Shown here piece by piece: positions 23,900-34,269 of a stretch of 64,000 nt of DNA. The notes below the pieces were generated by a model. The model saw nothing but the letters and a program-made list of their open reading frames with translations, had not been told where the DNA came from and made no database searches. This DNA is from Sphingorhabdus sp. Alg231-15. GTDB lineage: Bacteria > Pseudomonadota > Alphaproteobacteria > Sphingomonadales > Sphingomonadaceae. Position numbers and translations under genes: made by a program. The stretch spans positions 620,001 to 684,000 of the forward strand of contig NZ_LT703001.1 in assembly GCF_900149705.1 (NCBI RefSeq), given 5' to 3'. Within the stretch, counting starts at the first letter, position 1. Each line of letters opens with the position of its first letter.

Positions 23900-24898
23900 T
23901 CAGCTTGCCTCTGGCTGCACTGCAGCTTCTTCAACTGTTCCGCTCCCCTCAGCTGAATCAACTTCCGGAATCTCGGGTTCAGCCTGATTTGCTTCAGGCT
24001 CAGGCTCAACCTTCAGATCGACCATTTTGTCTCGATCATAACGGAACAATCCATCAACCGGGCCCATCCTACTCACCATAGCACGATATACGTTGTTCAT
24101 TTTTCCAGATGGAGAAAAGTCTGCTTTAACCGCCTCATAAGATGAAAGTGACTCTGGCACACCATATGCAACAGGATTCTTTAACCACCTCAGCTGCTTC
24201 GAATCCGGCGACCTATTTTGCAGAAACATTGTGCCAACCAGGCTGGTTCCGCCATTGTCTAATGCAGGAGCATTTGTCAGAAAATTACCAAGGTCTGTTA
24301 TCTCGCCCGGCTTCACTTGAAACTGGACACTCCCCAAACAAAAACAAACACCGGAAGCTGCCGTACCTGGGACCGTAAAAACGGGACCATGATAAAGATA
24401 ATTTCCAGGCTCGACTTCAATCATGTAACGGAAAACCGGATTTTCTTTATCTGATTTGTCCTTGTTGAAAACAAATTGGGGTCCAAAACTCACAGAATTT
24501 CTTAGCTCGATGGGTCCGATTGAAAAATTCTCGGCGGTGGGTTCAATTGGCTTTTTCCCCGGCTTGGAGGCTTTCGCTTCCTTCAGCTTTTCCCATCTCT
24601 TTAATTTACTGGTATATTTCTTTTTTGCTTTCTCAAACTTCTCTGCCCAATCCGTTTCGTAGGCCTGAATATCTGCTTCGCTTGGCTGTTTGATAAACAC
24701 ACCGAACTGCCGGCTATTGCTGTGCAAAAAGATATAACCCTTGGACTCGTCCATTTGGAATGTACCGTTGACGATCTTCTTTTCTTCAACAGCATTGAAC
24801 TCAAGATTTTTGCTCTTTGCCTGTGCCACACCAATGGGCAGCAGGCAGGCGAGCGATAACAGCGCCAAAGTGAATTTCGTGTTTGTAAATTTGATCAT
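23900..24898 (-). CDS. Secreted protein of unknown function
   Basis: Protein of 332 residues with a clear signal peptide (MIKFTNTKFTLALLSLACLL..., cleavage near VAQA-KS at residue 27). The middle has a very lysine-rich stretch (about 85-120, EKAKKKYTSKLKRWEKL), a cysteine pair CFC near residue 185, and an acidic, proline/glutamate-rich C-terminus (about 300-332). I do not recognise the family. It is translationally coupled to the preceding exported protein by an ATGA overlap, so the two probably work together in the periplasm or on the surface. Confidence 0.8.
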   Translation of the reverse strand: MIKFTNTKFTLALLSLACLLPIGVAQAKSKNLEFNAVEEKKIVNGTFQMDESKGYIFLHSNSRQFGVFIKQPSEADIQAYETDWAEKFEKAKKKYTSKLKRWEKLKEAKASKPGKKPIEPTAENFSIGPIELRNSVSFGPQFVFNKDKSDKENPVFRYMIEVEPGNYLYHGPVFTVPGTAASGVCFCLGSVQFQVKPGEITDLGNFLTNAPALDNGGTSLVGTMFLQNRSPDSKQLRWLKNPVAYGVPESLSSYEAVKADFSPSGKMNNVYRAMVSRMGPVDGLFRYDRDKMVDLKVEPEPEANQAEPEIPEVDSAEGSGTVEEAAVQPEAS

Positions 24899-25473
24899 TT
24901 TTCAAGCACCATCCCGGCAGGTTTCGGCCCGGAAGCTACTTTGGCTTGAACCATAAAATAACTGCGTCTTTTCACTGCATTGGCTTCACCAAAGCCTTCC
25001 TCAAAGTGGAACTTCTGCCATCGCTCCTTTTCAAGGCCGTAGCGTTCATATCCTTTGAAAGCCATACAGTTGCGGAGATTTACGCGGCGTATTCTCCGCC
25101 TTTCGGCAGAACCAAAAATCGCGTCAGCCACCATGGACCCGATGATACTGCCAGCGGCGCTTCCCAGCACGCCGGCCTGAGGAGAATAATAGGAAACATT
25201 TGATCGATAATATCCCGCGCCACGGGCCAACGCGTCACATTCATTTATATCCCCAAACGCTACATCGAAGTTTGTCTCAGCGCGATGGAAAAAGAAGTAT
25301 TTATCGTAAACCTTGATATCACCCTCGGTCTCTTCAAACTGAAGGTCCGGATATTCAACATCCGAAATTTGTTCGTCGGAAAAAGCCTCCAGTGGCGGTT
25401 CGCTTTTGATAGCTTGCGCTGCCAAAGCCTGAGAGAAGCTGGCCAAAACCAGCACACCCATAATCTTCTTCAT
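24895..25473 (-). CDS. Exported protein with a glycine-rich membrane-like segment, unknown function
   Basis: About 192 residues: signal peptide MKKIMGVLVLASFSQALAAQA, an acidic first third, then QAGVLGSAAGSIIGSMVADAIFG (split around residues 105-127), a Gly/Ala-rich hydrophobic segment reminiscent of glycine-zipper motifs. A basic RRRIRR follows. The frame is open to 25506, but the ATG at 25473 begins the signal peptide and follows AAGGA. It is coupled to the next gene by ATGA. Function unknown; a small outer-membrane or surface protein is an inference. Confidence 0.78.
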   Translation of the reverse strand: MKKIMGVLVLASFSQALAAQAIKSEPPLEAFSDEQISDVEYPDLQFEETEGDIKVYDKYFFFHRAETNFDVAFGDINECDALARGAGYYRSNVSYYSPQAGVLGSAAGSIIGSMVADAIFGSAERRRIRRVNLRNCMAFKGYERYGLEKERWQKFHFEEGFGEANAVKRRSYFMVQAKVASGPKPAGMVLEK

Positions 25474-25550
25474 GTATCCTTGTCCCCCAAGTAGCCGAAA
25501 CCACAATCGCGGCTTCAGATCAGGAACTTTAGCTACATAATTAAAAACTG

Positions 25551-27038
25551 TTAGCCCAGTATTTTTTTCAAAAGCTCATTCACAACCTGTGGATTGGCTT
25601 TGCCCTGCATCGCTTTCATGGTTTGACCAACGAAGAAACCGAACAATTTGTCTTTGCCGCCGCGATACTCGGCGACCTTGTCTCCATTTGCCGCCATGAC
25701 GTCGGCGATGACTTTCTCGATCGCGCCGGTGTCGGATTCCTGCTTCAGGCCCTTTTCTTCAACGATCTTGGCTGCGCCATCACCGGTTTCGAGCATGATC
25801 TCGAAGACTTGCTTGGCGATTTTACCGGAAATTGTTCCATCTGCGATCAGCCCGAGAAGCTCTGCGGCTTGCTTCGGGGAAACCGGGCTTTGTTCGATCG
25901 ACAGACCCATTTTGTTGAGCGCACCAAAAAGCTCCGACGTCAGCCAGTTGGCTGCTGAACTGGCGATTTTCTCAGGTTCTTTGGCAGTTTCGAGCAATTC
26001 TTCGAACCACAATGCGGTTTCATGCTCAGCTGTCAGAACCGCTGCATTATAGGCGCTAAGACCAAGTACATTCTTATAACGCGCCCGCTTTTCATCCGGA
26101 AGTTCCGGCAAGCTGGCTTTGCAATCAAAGATAAAGTCATCTTCGAGTTCCAGCGGCAGCAGGTCCGGGTCCGGGAAATAGCGATAGTCATGCGCATCTT
26201 CCTTGGAGCGCATCGAGCGGGTTTCGTTCCGGTCCGGGTCAAATAGACGCGTTTCCTGAACAATCTCGCCGCCTTCCTCCAGCACATCGACCTGACGCTG
26301 GGCTTCATATTCGATCACCTGCTGAATGAAGCGCAGGGAGTTGACGTTTTTGGTCTCTGTCCGGATACCCAGCTTGTCGCCTGGCTTGCGGACGGAGACA
26401 TTGACGTCGGCACGCATGCTACCCTGCTCCATATTGCCATCACAGCTGCCTACATAGCGGAGAATTGATCTGAGCTTACGCACATAAGCTGCTGCTTCCT
26501 TAGGTGATGTCATATCCGGCATGGATACGATCTCCATCAGCGCCACACCGCAGCGATTAAGATCGACATAGCTCATGGTCGGGTGCTGATCGTGCATCAG
26601 TTTCCCGGCGTCCTGCTCAATATGGATACGTTCGACCCCGACCGTTTTACCATGGGCATCCGGATCTTTCTCATCCAGCGAGATTTCGACTTCACCTTCG
26701 CCCACAATTGGGTGATAGAGCTGGGAAATCTGATAGCCTTGCGGCAAATCGGCATAGAAATAGTTTTTCCGGTCGAAACGTGAATATTTGTTGATCTGCG
26801 CATTTAGGGCAAGACCCGTGCGCACAGCCTGACGGACGCATTCCTTGTTCAGCACGGGTAGCATGCCGGGCATCGCCGCATCGACCAGACTTACCTGCGT
26901 ATTTGGCTCAGCACCAAATTCCGTAGACGCACCCGAAAAGAGTTTTGCGTTGGATGTTATCTGCGCGTGAACCTCAAGGCCGATAACGACCTCCCATTCA
27001 CCTGTTGCGCCCTGGATTCGATAGGTTGATTCAGTCAT
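25551..27038 (-). CDS. gatB: Asp-tRNA(Asn)/Glu-tRNA(Gln) amidotransferase subunit B
   Basis: Kinase/tRNA-binding subunit of about 495 residues of the GatCAB enzyme that turns Glu-tRNA(Gln) or Asp-tRNA(Asn) into the amide form. Seen are [12 protein letters not shown] at the start, [21 protein letters not shown], the NVSVRKPG region, and a C-terminal YqeY-like helical tail. The frame runs up to 27050, but the ATG at 27038 gives MTESTYRI and leaves two bases after the gatA stop. Last gene of gatC-gatA-gatB. Confidence 0.96.
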   Translation of the reverse strand: MTESTYRIQGATGEWEVVIGLEVHAQITSNAKLFSGASTEFGAEPNTQVSLVDAAMPGMLPVLNKECVRQAVRTGLALNAQINKYSRFDRKNYFYADLPQGYQISQLYHPIVGEGEVEISLDEKDPDAHGKTVGVERIHIEQDAGKLMHDQHPTMSYVDLNRCGVALMEIVSMPDMTSPKEAAAYVRKLRSILRYVGSCDGNMEQGSMRADVNVSVRKPGDKLGIRTETKNVNSLRFIQQVIEYEAQRQVDVLEEGGEIVQETRLFDPDRNETRSMRSKEDAHDYRYFPDPDLLPLELEDDFIFDCKASLPELPDEKRARYKNVLGLSAYNAAVLTAEHETALWFEELLETAKEPEKIASSAANWLTSELFGALNKMGLSIEQSPVSPKQAAELLGLIADGTISGKIAKQVFEIMLETGDGAAKIVEEKGLKQESDTGAIEKVIADVMAANGDKVAEYRGGKDKLFGFFVGQTMKAMQGKANPQVVNELLKKILG

Positions 27039-27040
27039 AT

Positions 27041-28522
27041 TCACCACCACTGCTCCGGCTTTGCAACAAAGCCGGCGCGTTCTTCCAATGCCAGACCAGC
27101 GTTAAACACGCCTTGCTCGTCCAGTGCCTTACCAATAATCTGCAACCCCAAAGGAAGCCCCTGCCCGTCCAGTCCAGCCGGAACCGACATGGCTGGCAGC
27201 CCTGCAAGACTGCTTGGAACCGTAAACACATCGTTCAAATACATTGCCAGCGGATCGGTTTTTTCACCCAGTCCAAAGGCAGCACTCGGTGCGGTTGGCG
27301 TCAGCAGCAGATCACAGCTTTCCCAGGCCTTGTCGAAGTCCTGAGAGATCAAAGTACGGACCTTTTGGGCTTGCGTATAATAAGCATCATAATAGCCAGC
27401 AGACAGCACATAGGTGCCAATCATGATCCGGCGCTTGACCTCGGGCCCAAAGCCAGACTCGCGGGTGGCGGCATACATATCCTGCAGCCCTGCCCCGTCC
27501 GGTAGGTCGCGCATTCCATAACGCACACCATCATAGCGTGCGAGATTGGACGAGGCTTCTGCCGGAGCGATGATATAATAGGCCGGAAGTGCATATTTGG
27601 TGTGCGGTAAGGACACATCGACGATTTTCGCGCCTGCATCTTTCAGCCACTCAATCCCTTTCTGCCAAAGCGCATCAATCTCCGGCGGCATATTGTCGAC
27701 CCGATACTCCTTGGGAATGCCGATACGTTTGCCCGTGAGATCGCTTTTCAATCCTGCTTCCCAATCGGGAACCGGTAAATCAAGCGACGTTGAATCCTTG
27801 GGATCAAAGCCGGACATCGCCTCCAGCATGATCGCACAATCGCGAACGTCATGTGCCATGGGTCCAGCCTGATCGAGCGAACTGGCAAAGGCAATGGTGC
27901 CCCAACGCGAGCAGCGACCGTAGGTTGGTTTGAAGCCAGTAATGCCTACAAAAGCTGCGGGTTGGCGGATCGAACCACCGGTGTCGGTTCCGGTAGCCGC
28001 AGGGCAAATGCGTCCAGCCACTACAGCTGCGCTGCCTCCAGAAGAGCCGCCAGGTGCCATATCTGTATTGCCGCCATCATTGCGGCGCCACGGCGAAATC
28101 ACGTTGCCGAAAGCACTTGTTTCGTTGGATGACCCCATGGCAAACTGATCCATGTTCAACTTACCAAGCATCCCAGCACCGGCCTTGAACAAGTTGGCCG
28201 ACACAGTTGATTCATATTGCGGTGTGAAACCATCCAAAATCAGGCTGCCCGCCGTTGTCGCAACGCCTTCTGTGCAGAACAGGTCTTTCATACCAATCGG
28301 CACACCCGCCATTTTACCAAGCGTTTCGCCAGCCGCCTTCGCTTTATCGGTTACCTCTGCCGCAGCGAGAGCATGATCCGGCGTTTCCACCAGCACCGCG
28401 TTTAACGACTTCGCAGCGCTCACCCGGTCAATAAACGTCTCGGCGACTTCTTTCGCGGTAAAATCGCCAGCAGCCACACCCGTGCGGATGCCTGCAATAC
28501 CCAATTCAAAAATCTCAGCCAT
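27041..28522 (-). CDS. gatA: Asp-tRNA(Asn)/Glu-tRNA(Gln) amidotransferase subunit A
   Basis: Amidase-signature enzyme of 493 residues that releases ammonia from glutamine for GatB. The Ser-cisSer-Lys triad is visible: Lys in [14 protein letters not shown], and the serines in [16 protein letters not shown] and [11 protein letters not shown]. Its start overlaps the gatC stop (TAATG), so the three subunits should be made together. Confidence 0.97.
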   Translation of the reverse strand: MAEIFELGIAGIRTGVAAGDFTAKEVAETFIDRVSAAKSLNAVLVETPDHALAAAEVTDKAKAAGETLGKMAGVPIGMKDLFCTEGVATTAGSLILDGFTPQYESTVSANLFKAGAGMLGKLNMDQFAMGSSNETSAFGNVISPWRRNDGGNTDMAPGGSSGGSAAVVAGRICPAATGTDTGGSIRQPAAFVGITGFKPTYGRCSRWGTIAFASSLDQAGPMAHDVRDCAIMLEAMSGFDPKDSTSLDLPVPDWEAGLKSDLTGKRIGIPKEYRVDNMPPEIDALWQKGIEWLKDAGAKIVDVSLPHTKYALPAYYIIAPAEASSNLARYDGVRYGMRDLPDGAGLQDMYAATRESGFGPEVKRRIMIGTYVLSAGYYDAYYTQAQKVRTLISQDFDKAWESCDLLLTPTAPSAAFGLGEKTDPLAMYLNDVFTVPSSLAGLPAMSVPAGLDGQGLPLGLQIIGKALDEQGVFNAGLALEERAGFVAKPEQWW

Positions 28523-28809
28523 TATTCGATCACCTTCGGCACACCAAAGAAGCCATGTTCAGCCACTGGTGCATTGGCGAGGACCTTATCGCGGACATCG
28601 CCATCACTGACCACATCATCGCGCAAGCGCAGTTTATTGGGGATAACTGCGGTCATCGGTTCGACCTTGGAGCAATCCACTTCGCCCAGTTGCTCGACCC
28701 ATCCGAGGATATTGTTAAGCTCTGGCACCAATGCGTCGGCCTCTGCCTCAGTTACGGCGATCCGAGACAGGCTTGCGATCTTTTTGACGGTTTCTTTATC
28801 GACTGACAT
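28522..28809 (-). CDS. gatC: Asp-tRNA(Asn)/Glu-tRNA(Gln) amidotransferase subunit C
   Basis: Small subunit of 95 residues that wraps around GatA and GatB and stabilises them. Family features are [18 protein letters not shown] at the N-terminus, then [15 protein letters not shown] and a proline-rich C-terminus with LRDDVVSDG. First gene of the operon. The 130 bases to the divergent DUF3089 gene should carry its promoter. Confidence 0.93.
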   Translation of the reverse strand: MSVDKETVKKIASLSRIAVTEAEADALVPELNNILGWVEQLGEVDCSKVEPMTAVIPNKLRLRDDVVSDGDVRDKVLANAPVAEHGFFGVPKVIE

Positions 28810-28939
28810 GATTCATTCTTTATCGGTTCATCTTTTTTCGGGTAATAGCACAGAATATTGTGTACCTCGCGCCGCTAGCATTGGCGCGAGGCCGCTTCAA
28901 GTTGAATGAGCGGCTATAGCCCAAATTGGAGTAAAATAA

Positions 28940-30064
28940 TTGGCGCGTAAGTTTCTCTATTTCGTTGCAGCCATGATCGTATTGGTCATCGCAGGGGCAT
29001 TTGTCCTGCGTGTCTACGGAGAAGAACTAGCCGAAGTCGTGTTTGTACCCGACACCGAATTTCAAGCTCAGGAAGTGCTGGAAGACAGTATCTATGCCGA
29101 TGTTTCGATGTGGTATGCGCGCCCGGAAATCAAGAAAGGTAACCCTGCCCTCTGGTTGCCTCAAGGCTATGAATCAAGTAGAGAGGCTCCCGAAAAAGAC
29201 CAACGCGCCGCGATTTTCTTCGTGCACCCGACATCCTTTATCAACAAGGACAAGTGGAACGCGCCGCTTGGCGACAAGGAAACCGAGGACCGGACCAAGA
29301 TATTCCTGCGCGGACAGGCAAGTGCTTTCAATAAGGCCGGAGATGTCTGGGCACCGCGCTACCGCCAGGCCACGCTTGGCGCTTTCCTGACCGAGAAGAA
29401 AGAGGGTCAACAAGCGCTGGATGCCGCCTATCAGGATGTTCTGATTGCCTTTGACTATTTCATTAGTGAAGTTCCCGACGATCGCCCGATTATATTGGCT
29501 GGGCATAGTCAGGGCAGCCTGCATCTTACAAATTTGTTGAAAGACAGGGTGGCCGGCACACCCTTGGCGAACCGAATCGTCGCCGCTTACGTGGTCGGCT
29601 GGCCGGTGTCAGTAGAGGCCGACGTCCCAGCGCTGGGTCTCGACATATGCGAGTCCGCTGAACAATCCAATTGCCTGTTAAGCTGGGAAAGCTTTGCCGA
29701 GCCGGCCGATTATGGCCGTATTGTCGAAGTTTATGACACGACCATCGGCTTTAACGGCGAGCCGCGTAAGGATACAAACTTACTCTGTACCAATCCGATA
29801 AATGGCGACACCAATTCCGAATCTGCAGCAGAACTAAATCTCGGAACTTTGGTACCGAATGATGAACTAAGCGATGCAACACTGGTCGCTGGTGCCGTTC
29901 CAGCGCGCTGCGACGATCGCGGATTTCTGCTTATCGGCGATCCACCAGATCTGGGCCCCTACACCCTGCCTGGCAACAACTATCATGTCTATGATTACAG
30001 TCTGTTCTGGCGTAATGTTCGCGAAGATGTGATGAAAAGGATGACTGCATTTCTCTCGCGCTAA
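28940..30064 (+). CDS. DUF3089 alpha/beta-hydrolase, membrane anchored
   Basis: Protein of 374 residues with an N-terminal membrane anchor or uncleaved signal (about 4-24) and a DUF3089 hydrolase core. The nucleophile elbow is [11 protein letters not shown] near residue 190. [11 protein letters not shown] lies early, and a His near the C-terminus (YHVYDY) may complete the triad. The start is TTG at 28940 behind GGAG; no better ATG is near. The substrate is unknown, with an ester or lipid most likely. Its stop overlaps the ruvX start (TAATG). Confidence 0.8.
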   Translation: MARKFLYFVAAMIVLVIAGAFVLRVYGEELAEVVFVPDTEFQAQEVLEDSIYADVSMWYARPEIKKGNPALWLPQGYESSREAPEKDQRAAIFFVHPTSFINKDKWNAPLGDKETEDRTKIFLRGQASAFNKAGDVWAPRYRQATLGAFLTEKKEGQQALDAAYQDVLIAFDYFISEVPDDRPIILAGHSQGSLHLTNLLKDRVAGTPLANRIVAAYVVGWPVSVEADVPALGLDICESAEQSNCLLSWESFAEPADYGRIVEVYDTTIGFNGEPRKDTNLLCTNPINGDTNSESAAELNLGTLVPNDELSDATLVAGAVPARCDDRGFLLIGDPPDLGPYTLPGNNYHVYDYSLFWRNVREDVMKRMTAFLSR

Positions 30065-30525
30065 TGACAGACGACCGAAGCGCTTTTCGGGCTGCGCTGC
30101 CCGATGGCGGACGCTTGCTGGGACTCGATGTCGGCACCAAGACGGTGGGCATGGCACTTTGCGATGCGCAGTGGATGATCGCGACCGCTGCGGAGACGAT
30201 CGAGCGCCGGAAATTCTCAAAGGATCTGGAGCGAATCAAAACCGTCATTACCGATCAATATGTTACCGGATTCGTTGTCGGCCTGCCGCTCAATCTTGAC
30301 GGCAGCCAGAGCAAACAGACTCAGGCTGCAAAATCCTTTGCCCAAAATTTGCGCCCAGTTGGCCTCCCTATATTGTTATGGGACGAACGCTGGAGCACAC
30401 AAGCCGTGACCCGTGAACTGATCGCTGCCGATGTCAGCCGGAAACGGCGCAGCGAAGTGGTCGATCAGATGGCCGCTGCGTATATCCTGCAAGGAGCAAT
30501 TGACGGGCTTGCCGCCGTAGAATGA
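30064..30525 (+). CDS. ruvX: Putative Holliday junction resolvase / pre-16S rRNA nuclease
   Basis: YqgF family protein of 153 residues with an RNase H-like fold. Conserved acidic blocks are [28 protein letters not shown] and [11 protein letters not shown], and [17 protein letters not shown] is the last motif. YqgF matures the 5' end of 16S rRNA in E. coli; a junction-resolvase role was proposed earlier. It overlaps the DUF3089 stop and is followed by pyrB after 22 bases. Confidence 0.92.
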   Translation: MTDDRSAFRAALPDGGRLLGLDVGTKTVGMALCDAQWMIATAAETIERRKFSKDLERIKTVITDQYVTGFVVGLPLNLDGSQSKQTQAAKSFAQNLRPVGLPILLWDERWSTQAVTRELIAADVSRKRRSEVVDQMAAAYILQGAIDGLAAVE

Positions 30526-30547
30526 TGGCTCTATAGGGCTGGCTTTA

Positions 30548-31552
30548 ATGACATCGCAGCAAACAGGTTCACCTTCCGCCGCCGGACATCAGTTTCCCGC
30601 AGGATCGGACGCTTTTCCCCATCGCCATCTATTGGGTATCGCAGGATTGCAGCCCTGGGAGTTACTATTTCTGCTGAAGGAGGCGGAACAATGGGTCGAT
30701 CTCAATCGCAAATCTAGCAAACATGTCGATCGGTTGGATGGGCTAACAGTCATCAATGCCTTTTTTGAAAATAGTACACGCACGCTGCTATCGTTTGAGA
30801 TTGCCGGCAAACGCATGGGCGCCGACGTCGTAAATATGCATGCTGCGCAATCCAGCGTCAAAAAGGGTGAAACGCTGATTGATACAGCGGTCACGCTCAA
30901 TGCCATGCGGGCGGATGCGATTGTCATCCGACACCGCAGTTCCGGTGCCGTGCAGCTGATTGCGGACAAGGTTGACTGTCCGGTCTTGAATGCCGGTGAT
31001 GGCAGCCATGAGCATCCGACTCAGGCCCTATTGGATGCGCTGACCATCCAGCGGCGTAAAGGCGATATCAGCGGGTTGACCATTACGATCTGCGGCGATG
31101 TCATGCATAGCCGAGTGGCCCGTTCCAACATCTATTGCCTGACCACTTTGGGCGCAAGGGTGCGAGTATGCGCGCCGACATCACTGTTGCCAGCGGCTCT
31201 TGATCGCATGAATGTTGAGGCTTTCTCCAATTTTGAACAAGCGCTTGACGGAGCTGACGTTGTGATGATGCTGCGGCTGCAGAATGAACGGATGAACGGG
31301 GATTTCATTCCGAGCCCCAGAGAATTCCACCACCTCTACGGTTTGACCCGAGAGCGGCTGGCACTGGCGAAGCCCGATGCACTGGTCATGCATCCAGGAC
31401 CAATGAACCGTGGAGTAGAGATTAGCAGTGATATTGCCGATGATCCTGATCGGTCCGCAATAACCGAACAGGTAGAAATGGGCGTTGCGGTCCGAATGGC
31501 CTGTCTGGACGTCTTAACCCGGCGATCTCGCGGCGTGGAGGGCTGGTCATGA
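30548..31552 (+). CDS. pyrB: Aspartate carbamoyltransferase catalytic subunit
   Basis: ATCase of 334 residues, making carbamoyl-aspartate in pyrimidine synthesis. The carbamoyl-phosphate site [43 protein letters not shown] and a late [11 protein letters not shown] motif are all visible. An extra N-terminal stretch of about 25 residues precedes the conserved HLLGIAGL start. No pyrI regulatory gene follows. Instead it overlaps a dihydroorotase-like gene by ATGA, as in organisms with a PyrB-PyrC' complex. Confidence 0.95.
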   Translation: MTSQQTGSPSAAGHQFPAGSDAFPHRHLLGIAGLQPWELLFLLKEAEQWVDLNRKSSKHVDRLDGLTVINAFFENSTRTLLSFEIAGKRMGADVVNMHAAQSSVKKGETLIDTAVTLNAMRADAIVIRHRSSGAVQLIADKVDCPVLNAGDGSHEHPTQALLDALTIQRRKGDISGLTITICGDVMHSRVARSNIYCLTTLGARVRVCAPTSLLPAALDRMNVEAFSNFEQALDGADVVMMLRLQNERMNGDFIPSPREFHHLYGLTRERLALAKPDALVMHPGPMNRGVEISSDIADDPDRSAITEQVEMGVAVRMACLDVLTRRSRGVEGWS

Positions 31553-32769
31553 AACAGCTGTTCACCAACGCCAGAGTGCTGATCCCCGGGGAAATCACAC
31601 CACAAGCTGTCAGTGTAGAGATCGAAGGTGACCGCATTGTAGGCGTAGGGGCGACAATTGCACCAGACGGTCATGATGTAGTGGATTGCCAGGACCAGCT
31701 GCTGGCTCCCGGCATTATTGACCTTGGTGTTTTTGCCATCGACAAGCCCGCCTTTCATTTCGGCGGCATTACCCGCGCGGCCTTAATGCCCGATCAGTCA
31801 CCGGCGCTCGATCTGCCAGCGATGATCAAACATAACGCGTCTGAGGGAAAACCGGATTTATGGTCTCATCCTCTGGCTGCTGCAACAAAAGGTCTGTTTG
31901 GAAACGAACTGGCAGAAATCGGTCTGATGAAGCAAGCCGGAGCCCGAGCTGTAGCGACGGGCAGAAACTGGATTGGCGATAGCGGTATCATGCTGAAGCT
32001 GCTCCACTATTGCCGGTCGCTGGACATGCCAGTCATTGTGCATAGCGAAGATAGTGGCTTGACCGCCGGTGCTGTTGCAACGGCTGGCGAAACCGCGACC
32101 CGTCTGGGTCTCCCCAGTGCGCCTGCATCGGCCGAAGCGCTCTCCATTGCGCGTGATATTGCCCTGGTACGAGAAAGCGGTGCTCATGTTCATTTCCGTC
32201 AAGTGACCACCGCCCAGGGTCTTGATCTGGTACGCGCTGCAAAAGCGGAACAATTGCCTGTGACATGCGGCATTACGCCCGCCCATCTTTTCCTGTCGGA
32301 TATTGCAACCAGTGACTTCCGAACTTTTGCACGGCTTTCACCACCGCTGAGAAGCGAGGACGATCGGACGGCATGTCTTACCGCGATAAAGGATGGAACA
32401 ATTGACGTGATTTCATCGGGTCACGACCCGCGCGGTCCCGAGGATAAACGCTTGCCATTTGCAGAGGCGGAATCCGGTATGGCCGGTGCCGAGACGTTGC
32501 TAGCACTTTCATTGAACCTTGTCCGCGACGGGTTCATTGATATGCACCGCTTGTTTGCGTTGCTTTCCGCCACTCCGGCAAAAATACTGGGTGTGGAAGC
32601 AGGGCAGATTTTCAAAGGATATGAGGCTGATCTGATCTTGATCGATCCCGAAGCCCCTTGGCAGGTGGATACAAGAAAAATGGCGGCATCCGCGGGTAAC
32701 ACACCATTTGACAAGCTACCCGTACAGGGTCGCGTTCGTGCAATATATAAGGGCGGAAAAGCGCTTTAG
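31549..32769 (+). CDS. pyrX: Dihydroorotase-like protein, probably non-catalytic partner of PyrB
   Basis: Amidohydrolase-fold protein of 406 residues in the PyrC family ([38 protein letters not shown]). The HxH metal motif that normally follows APG(I/L)ID is replaced by GVF, the HVST-type His position reads Q in [14 protein letters not shown] reads TPAHL, and the usual TDHAP Asp is lost (SSGHDP). It is therefore unlikely to bind the metal pair. The ATGA overlap with pyrB points to a structural role, like the inactive PyrC' that holds ATCase dodecamers together. The active dihydroorotase should be elsewhere. Many databases would label it pyrC. Confidence 0.82.
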   Translation: MKQLFTNARVLIPGEITPQAVSVEIEGDRIVGVGATIAPDGHDVVDCQDQLLAPGIIDLGVFAIDKPAFHFGGITRAALMPDQSPALDLPAMIKHNASEGKPDLWSHPLAAATKGLFGNELAEIGLMKQAGARAVATGRNWIGDSGIMLKLLHYCRSLDMPVIVHSEDSGLTAGAVATAGETATRLGLPSAPASAEALSIARDIALVRESGAHVHFRQVTTAQGLDLVRAAKAEQLPVTCGITPAHLFLSDIATSDFRTFARLSPPLRSEDDRTACLTAIKDGTIDVISSGHDPRGPEDKRLPFAEAESGMAGAETLLALSLNLVRDGFIDMHRLFALLSATPAKILGVEAGQIFKGYEADLILIDPEAPWQVDTRKMAASAGNTPFDKLPVQGRVRAIYKGGKAL

Positions 32770-32784
32770 CTTTCCCGCCCTTAT
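32747..32784. terminator. Bidirectional terminator of the pyr operon and the SPOR lipoprotein gene
   Basis: Stem ATAAGGGCGG (32747-32756) / CCGCCCTTAT (32775-32784), extended inside by A/T pairs, overlaps the last codons and stop of the dihydroorotase-like gene. It sits between convergent genes. T-runs are short, so efficiency is uncertain. Confidence 0.55.
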
Positions 32785-32802
32785 AATGTCTGTTTTAAAG
32801 CC

Positions 32803-34233
32803 TTAGCGCGCAGCTAGCGTCTTTAGCTTTTTGCCGGCCATTTGCGTTGGACGAACATTCTGCACGTTGCGCACAATGCAGTTGCCGCCTTTTGCTTTGA
32901 TACCGCCACACATATCCTTCGCGGATTGTTCGTTACCAAAGCCCATTGCTGCCAAGCGATACAATGTTTTGCCGTTCCGTTGGATCGGAGAACTTGCATA
33001 TTGGAACAATGCCAAGTCTTTGTTCTGCGATGACAAGATACCCCAGGCACGTTTCACGTTCTCAGGTGATGAGAAGACGCCAAGCTGAACAAGGTGCTTG
33101 CCATTTGAGATCGAGCGCGCACGTGGTGTGAATGCCACTTTCTGCATAATCGGTTTAACAGCTGATATCGCTTGTACTGCAGCAGTAGTTGCTGGAGCAG
33201 CTTTAGTTGCTGGCGCCGGAACATCCGAATTCTCTACAACGAAAGTCTTTTCAGCCGCTTTGGGAGCTGGCTTTGACACCGGCTTTGCCTCGGCGGGCTT
33301 GCTAGCCGGAACAGCGACCTTGGTCACTTTGACATCATTTTCCTTCGCCATAAAGTCGACATCAGCATCCGCTACCGGTGCAGGTCCAACCGCAGGTAGC
33401 GGTACATCACGGTCAAAGCTTGCAACTTCCCGGCTGTAATCTTCAGCAGGTGTTGCCGCGGCAACCGCAGGCATTTCAGGGGCTGCGTTCAATGCCAGAC
33501 GAACTGGTTGACCTGGATCATTGGCAACAGGTTTTACGTTCAGCAGCGAAGCTACACGCACGTCATAGGCACCAGGCCGAGCCATTTGTGCCCATTGCAT
33601 CATACGGTTGTCGACCGTTGCTGGTCTCATATCCTGCATGGCCATCAATTTGGCTTCTTTCCAGCGACCATCCAAAGCATAAGCAAGCCCAAGATTCTGG
33701 CGCGTACGGCCGGTTACATTCGAACTGCGGATTGCCTGTTCCAACTCTGCAATAGCCGCTTTGGAATCACCCGCCAATGCCAGCGCCAGACCATAGTCAG
33801 CGGTTGGAATGAACTGACGGTTATTCTCAATCAACTGCTTGGCTTTGTTGGCTTTACCTTGCGCCAATTGTGCGAGGCTGAGGCTCAAAACGGTCCGGGC
33901 ATCATTTTTGCCGAGTTCCATTGCGTCGAGAAAGCTGCGCTCTGCCGAATAGAACCGGCCAGCTGCCATGTAGGAATGTCCAAGCAAAGCCCGTGTTTCA
34001 GGATCTGTACCGACACCGGCAACAGAACGTTCAGCATAGACAATCGCCTTTTCAACCTGTCCCTTGCGAAGTGCTTTTTCAGCTTTCTTGGCATATCTTG
34101 GACCATCTTTGACGGTCGCAGGTTTGCTGGATGAAGATGCAACCGAACCACCTCCAAATGGACCACAACCGGTCAGCGTCGTCGAAATGACCATAGTTGA
34201 TGCGGCCAATTTCAGTATCATATCGCGTTTCAT
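32803..34233 (-). CDS. TPR and SPOR domain lipoprotein
   Basis: Protein of 476 residues. A lipoprotein signal ends in the lipobox TTLTGCG (Cys near 23). TPR-like helical repeats run over about 45-210 (KKAEKALRKGQVEKAIVYAE, ALLGHSYMAAGRFYSAERSF). A low-complexity Pro/Ala/Lys linker (about 240-380) leads to a C-terminal SPOR domain (about 395-460, GKHLVQLGVFSSPENVKRAW ... YRLAAMGFGNEQSAKDMC). SPOR domains bind denuded glycan at the septum, so it is likely a periplasmic division-associated protein. GAGGGC precedes the ATG. It follows the ParA/RHH pair on the same strand with 36 bases between. Confidence 0.85.
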   Translation of the reverse strand: MKRDMILKLAASTMVISTTLTGCGPFGGGSVASSSSKPATVKDGPRYAKKAEKALRKGQVEKAIVYAERSVAGVGTDPETRALLGHSYMAAGRFYSAERSFLDAMELGKNDARTVLSLSLAQLAQGKANKAKQLIENNRQFIPTADYGLALALAGDSKAAIAELEQAIRSSNVTGRTRQNLGLAYALDGRWKEAKLMAMQDMRPATVDNRMMQWAQMARPGAYDVRVASLLNVKPVANDPGQPVRLALNAAPEMPAVAAATPAEDYSREVASFDRDVPLPAVGPAPVADADVDFMAKENDVKVTKVAVPASKPAEAKPVSKPAPKAAEKTFVVENSDVPAPATKAAPATTAAVQAISAVKPIMQKVAFTPRARSISNGKHLVQLGVFSSPENVKRAWGILSSQNKDLALFQYASSPIQRNGKTLYRLAAMGFGNEQSAKDMCGGIKAKGGNCIVRNVQNVRPTQMAGKKLKTLAAR

Positions 34234-34269
34234 AACAATGCCCTCGCAATTAAATTCAATGTGTTCAGT

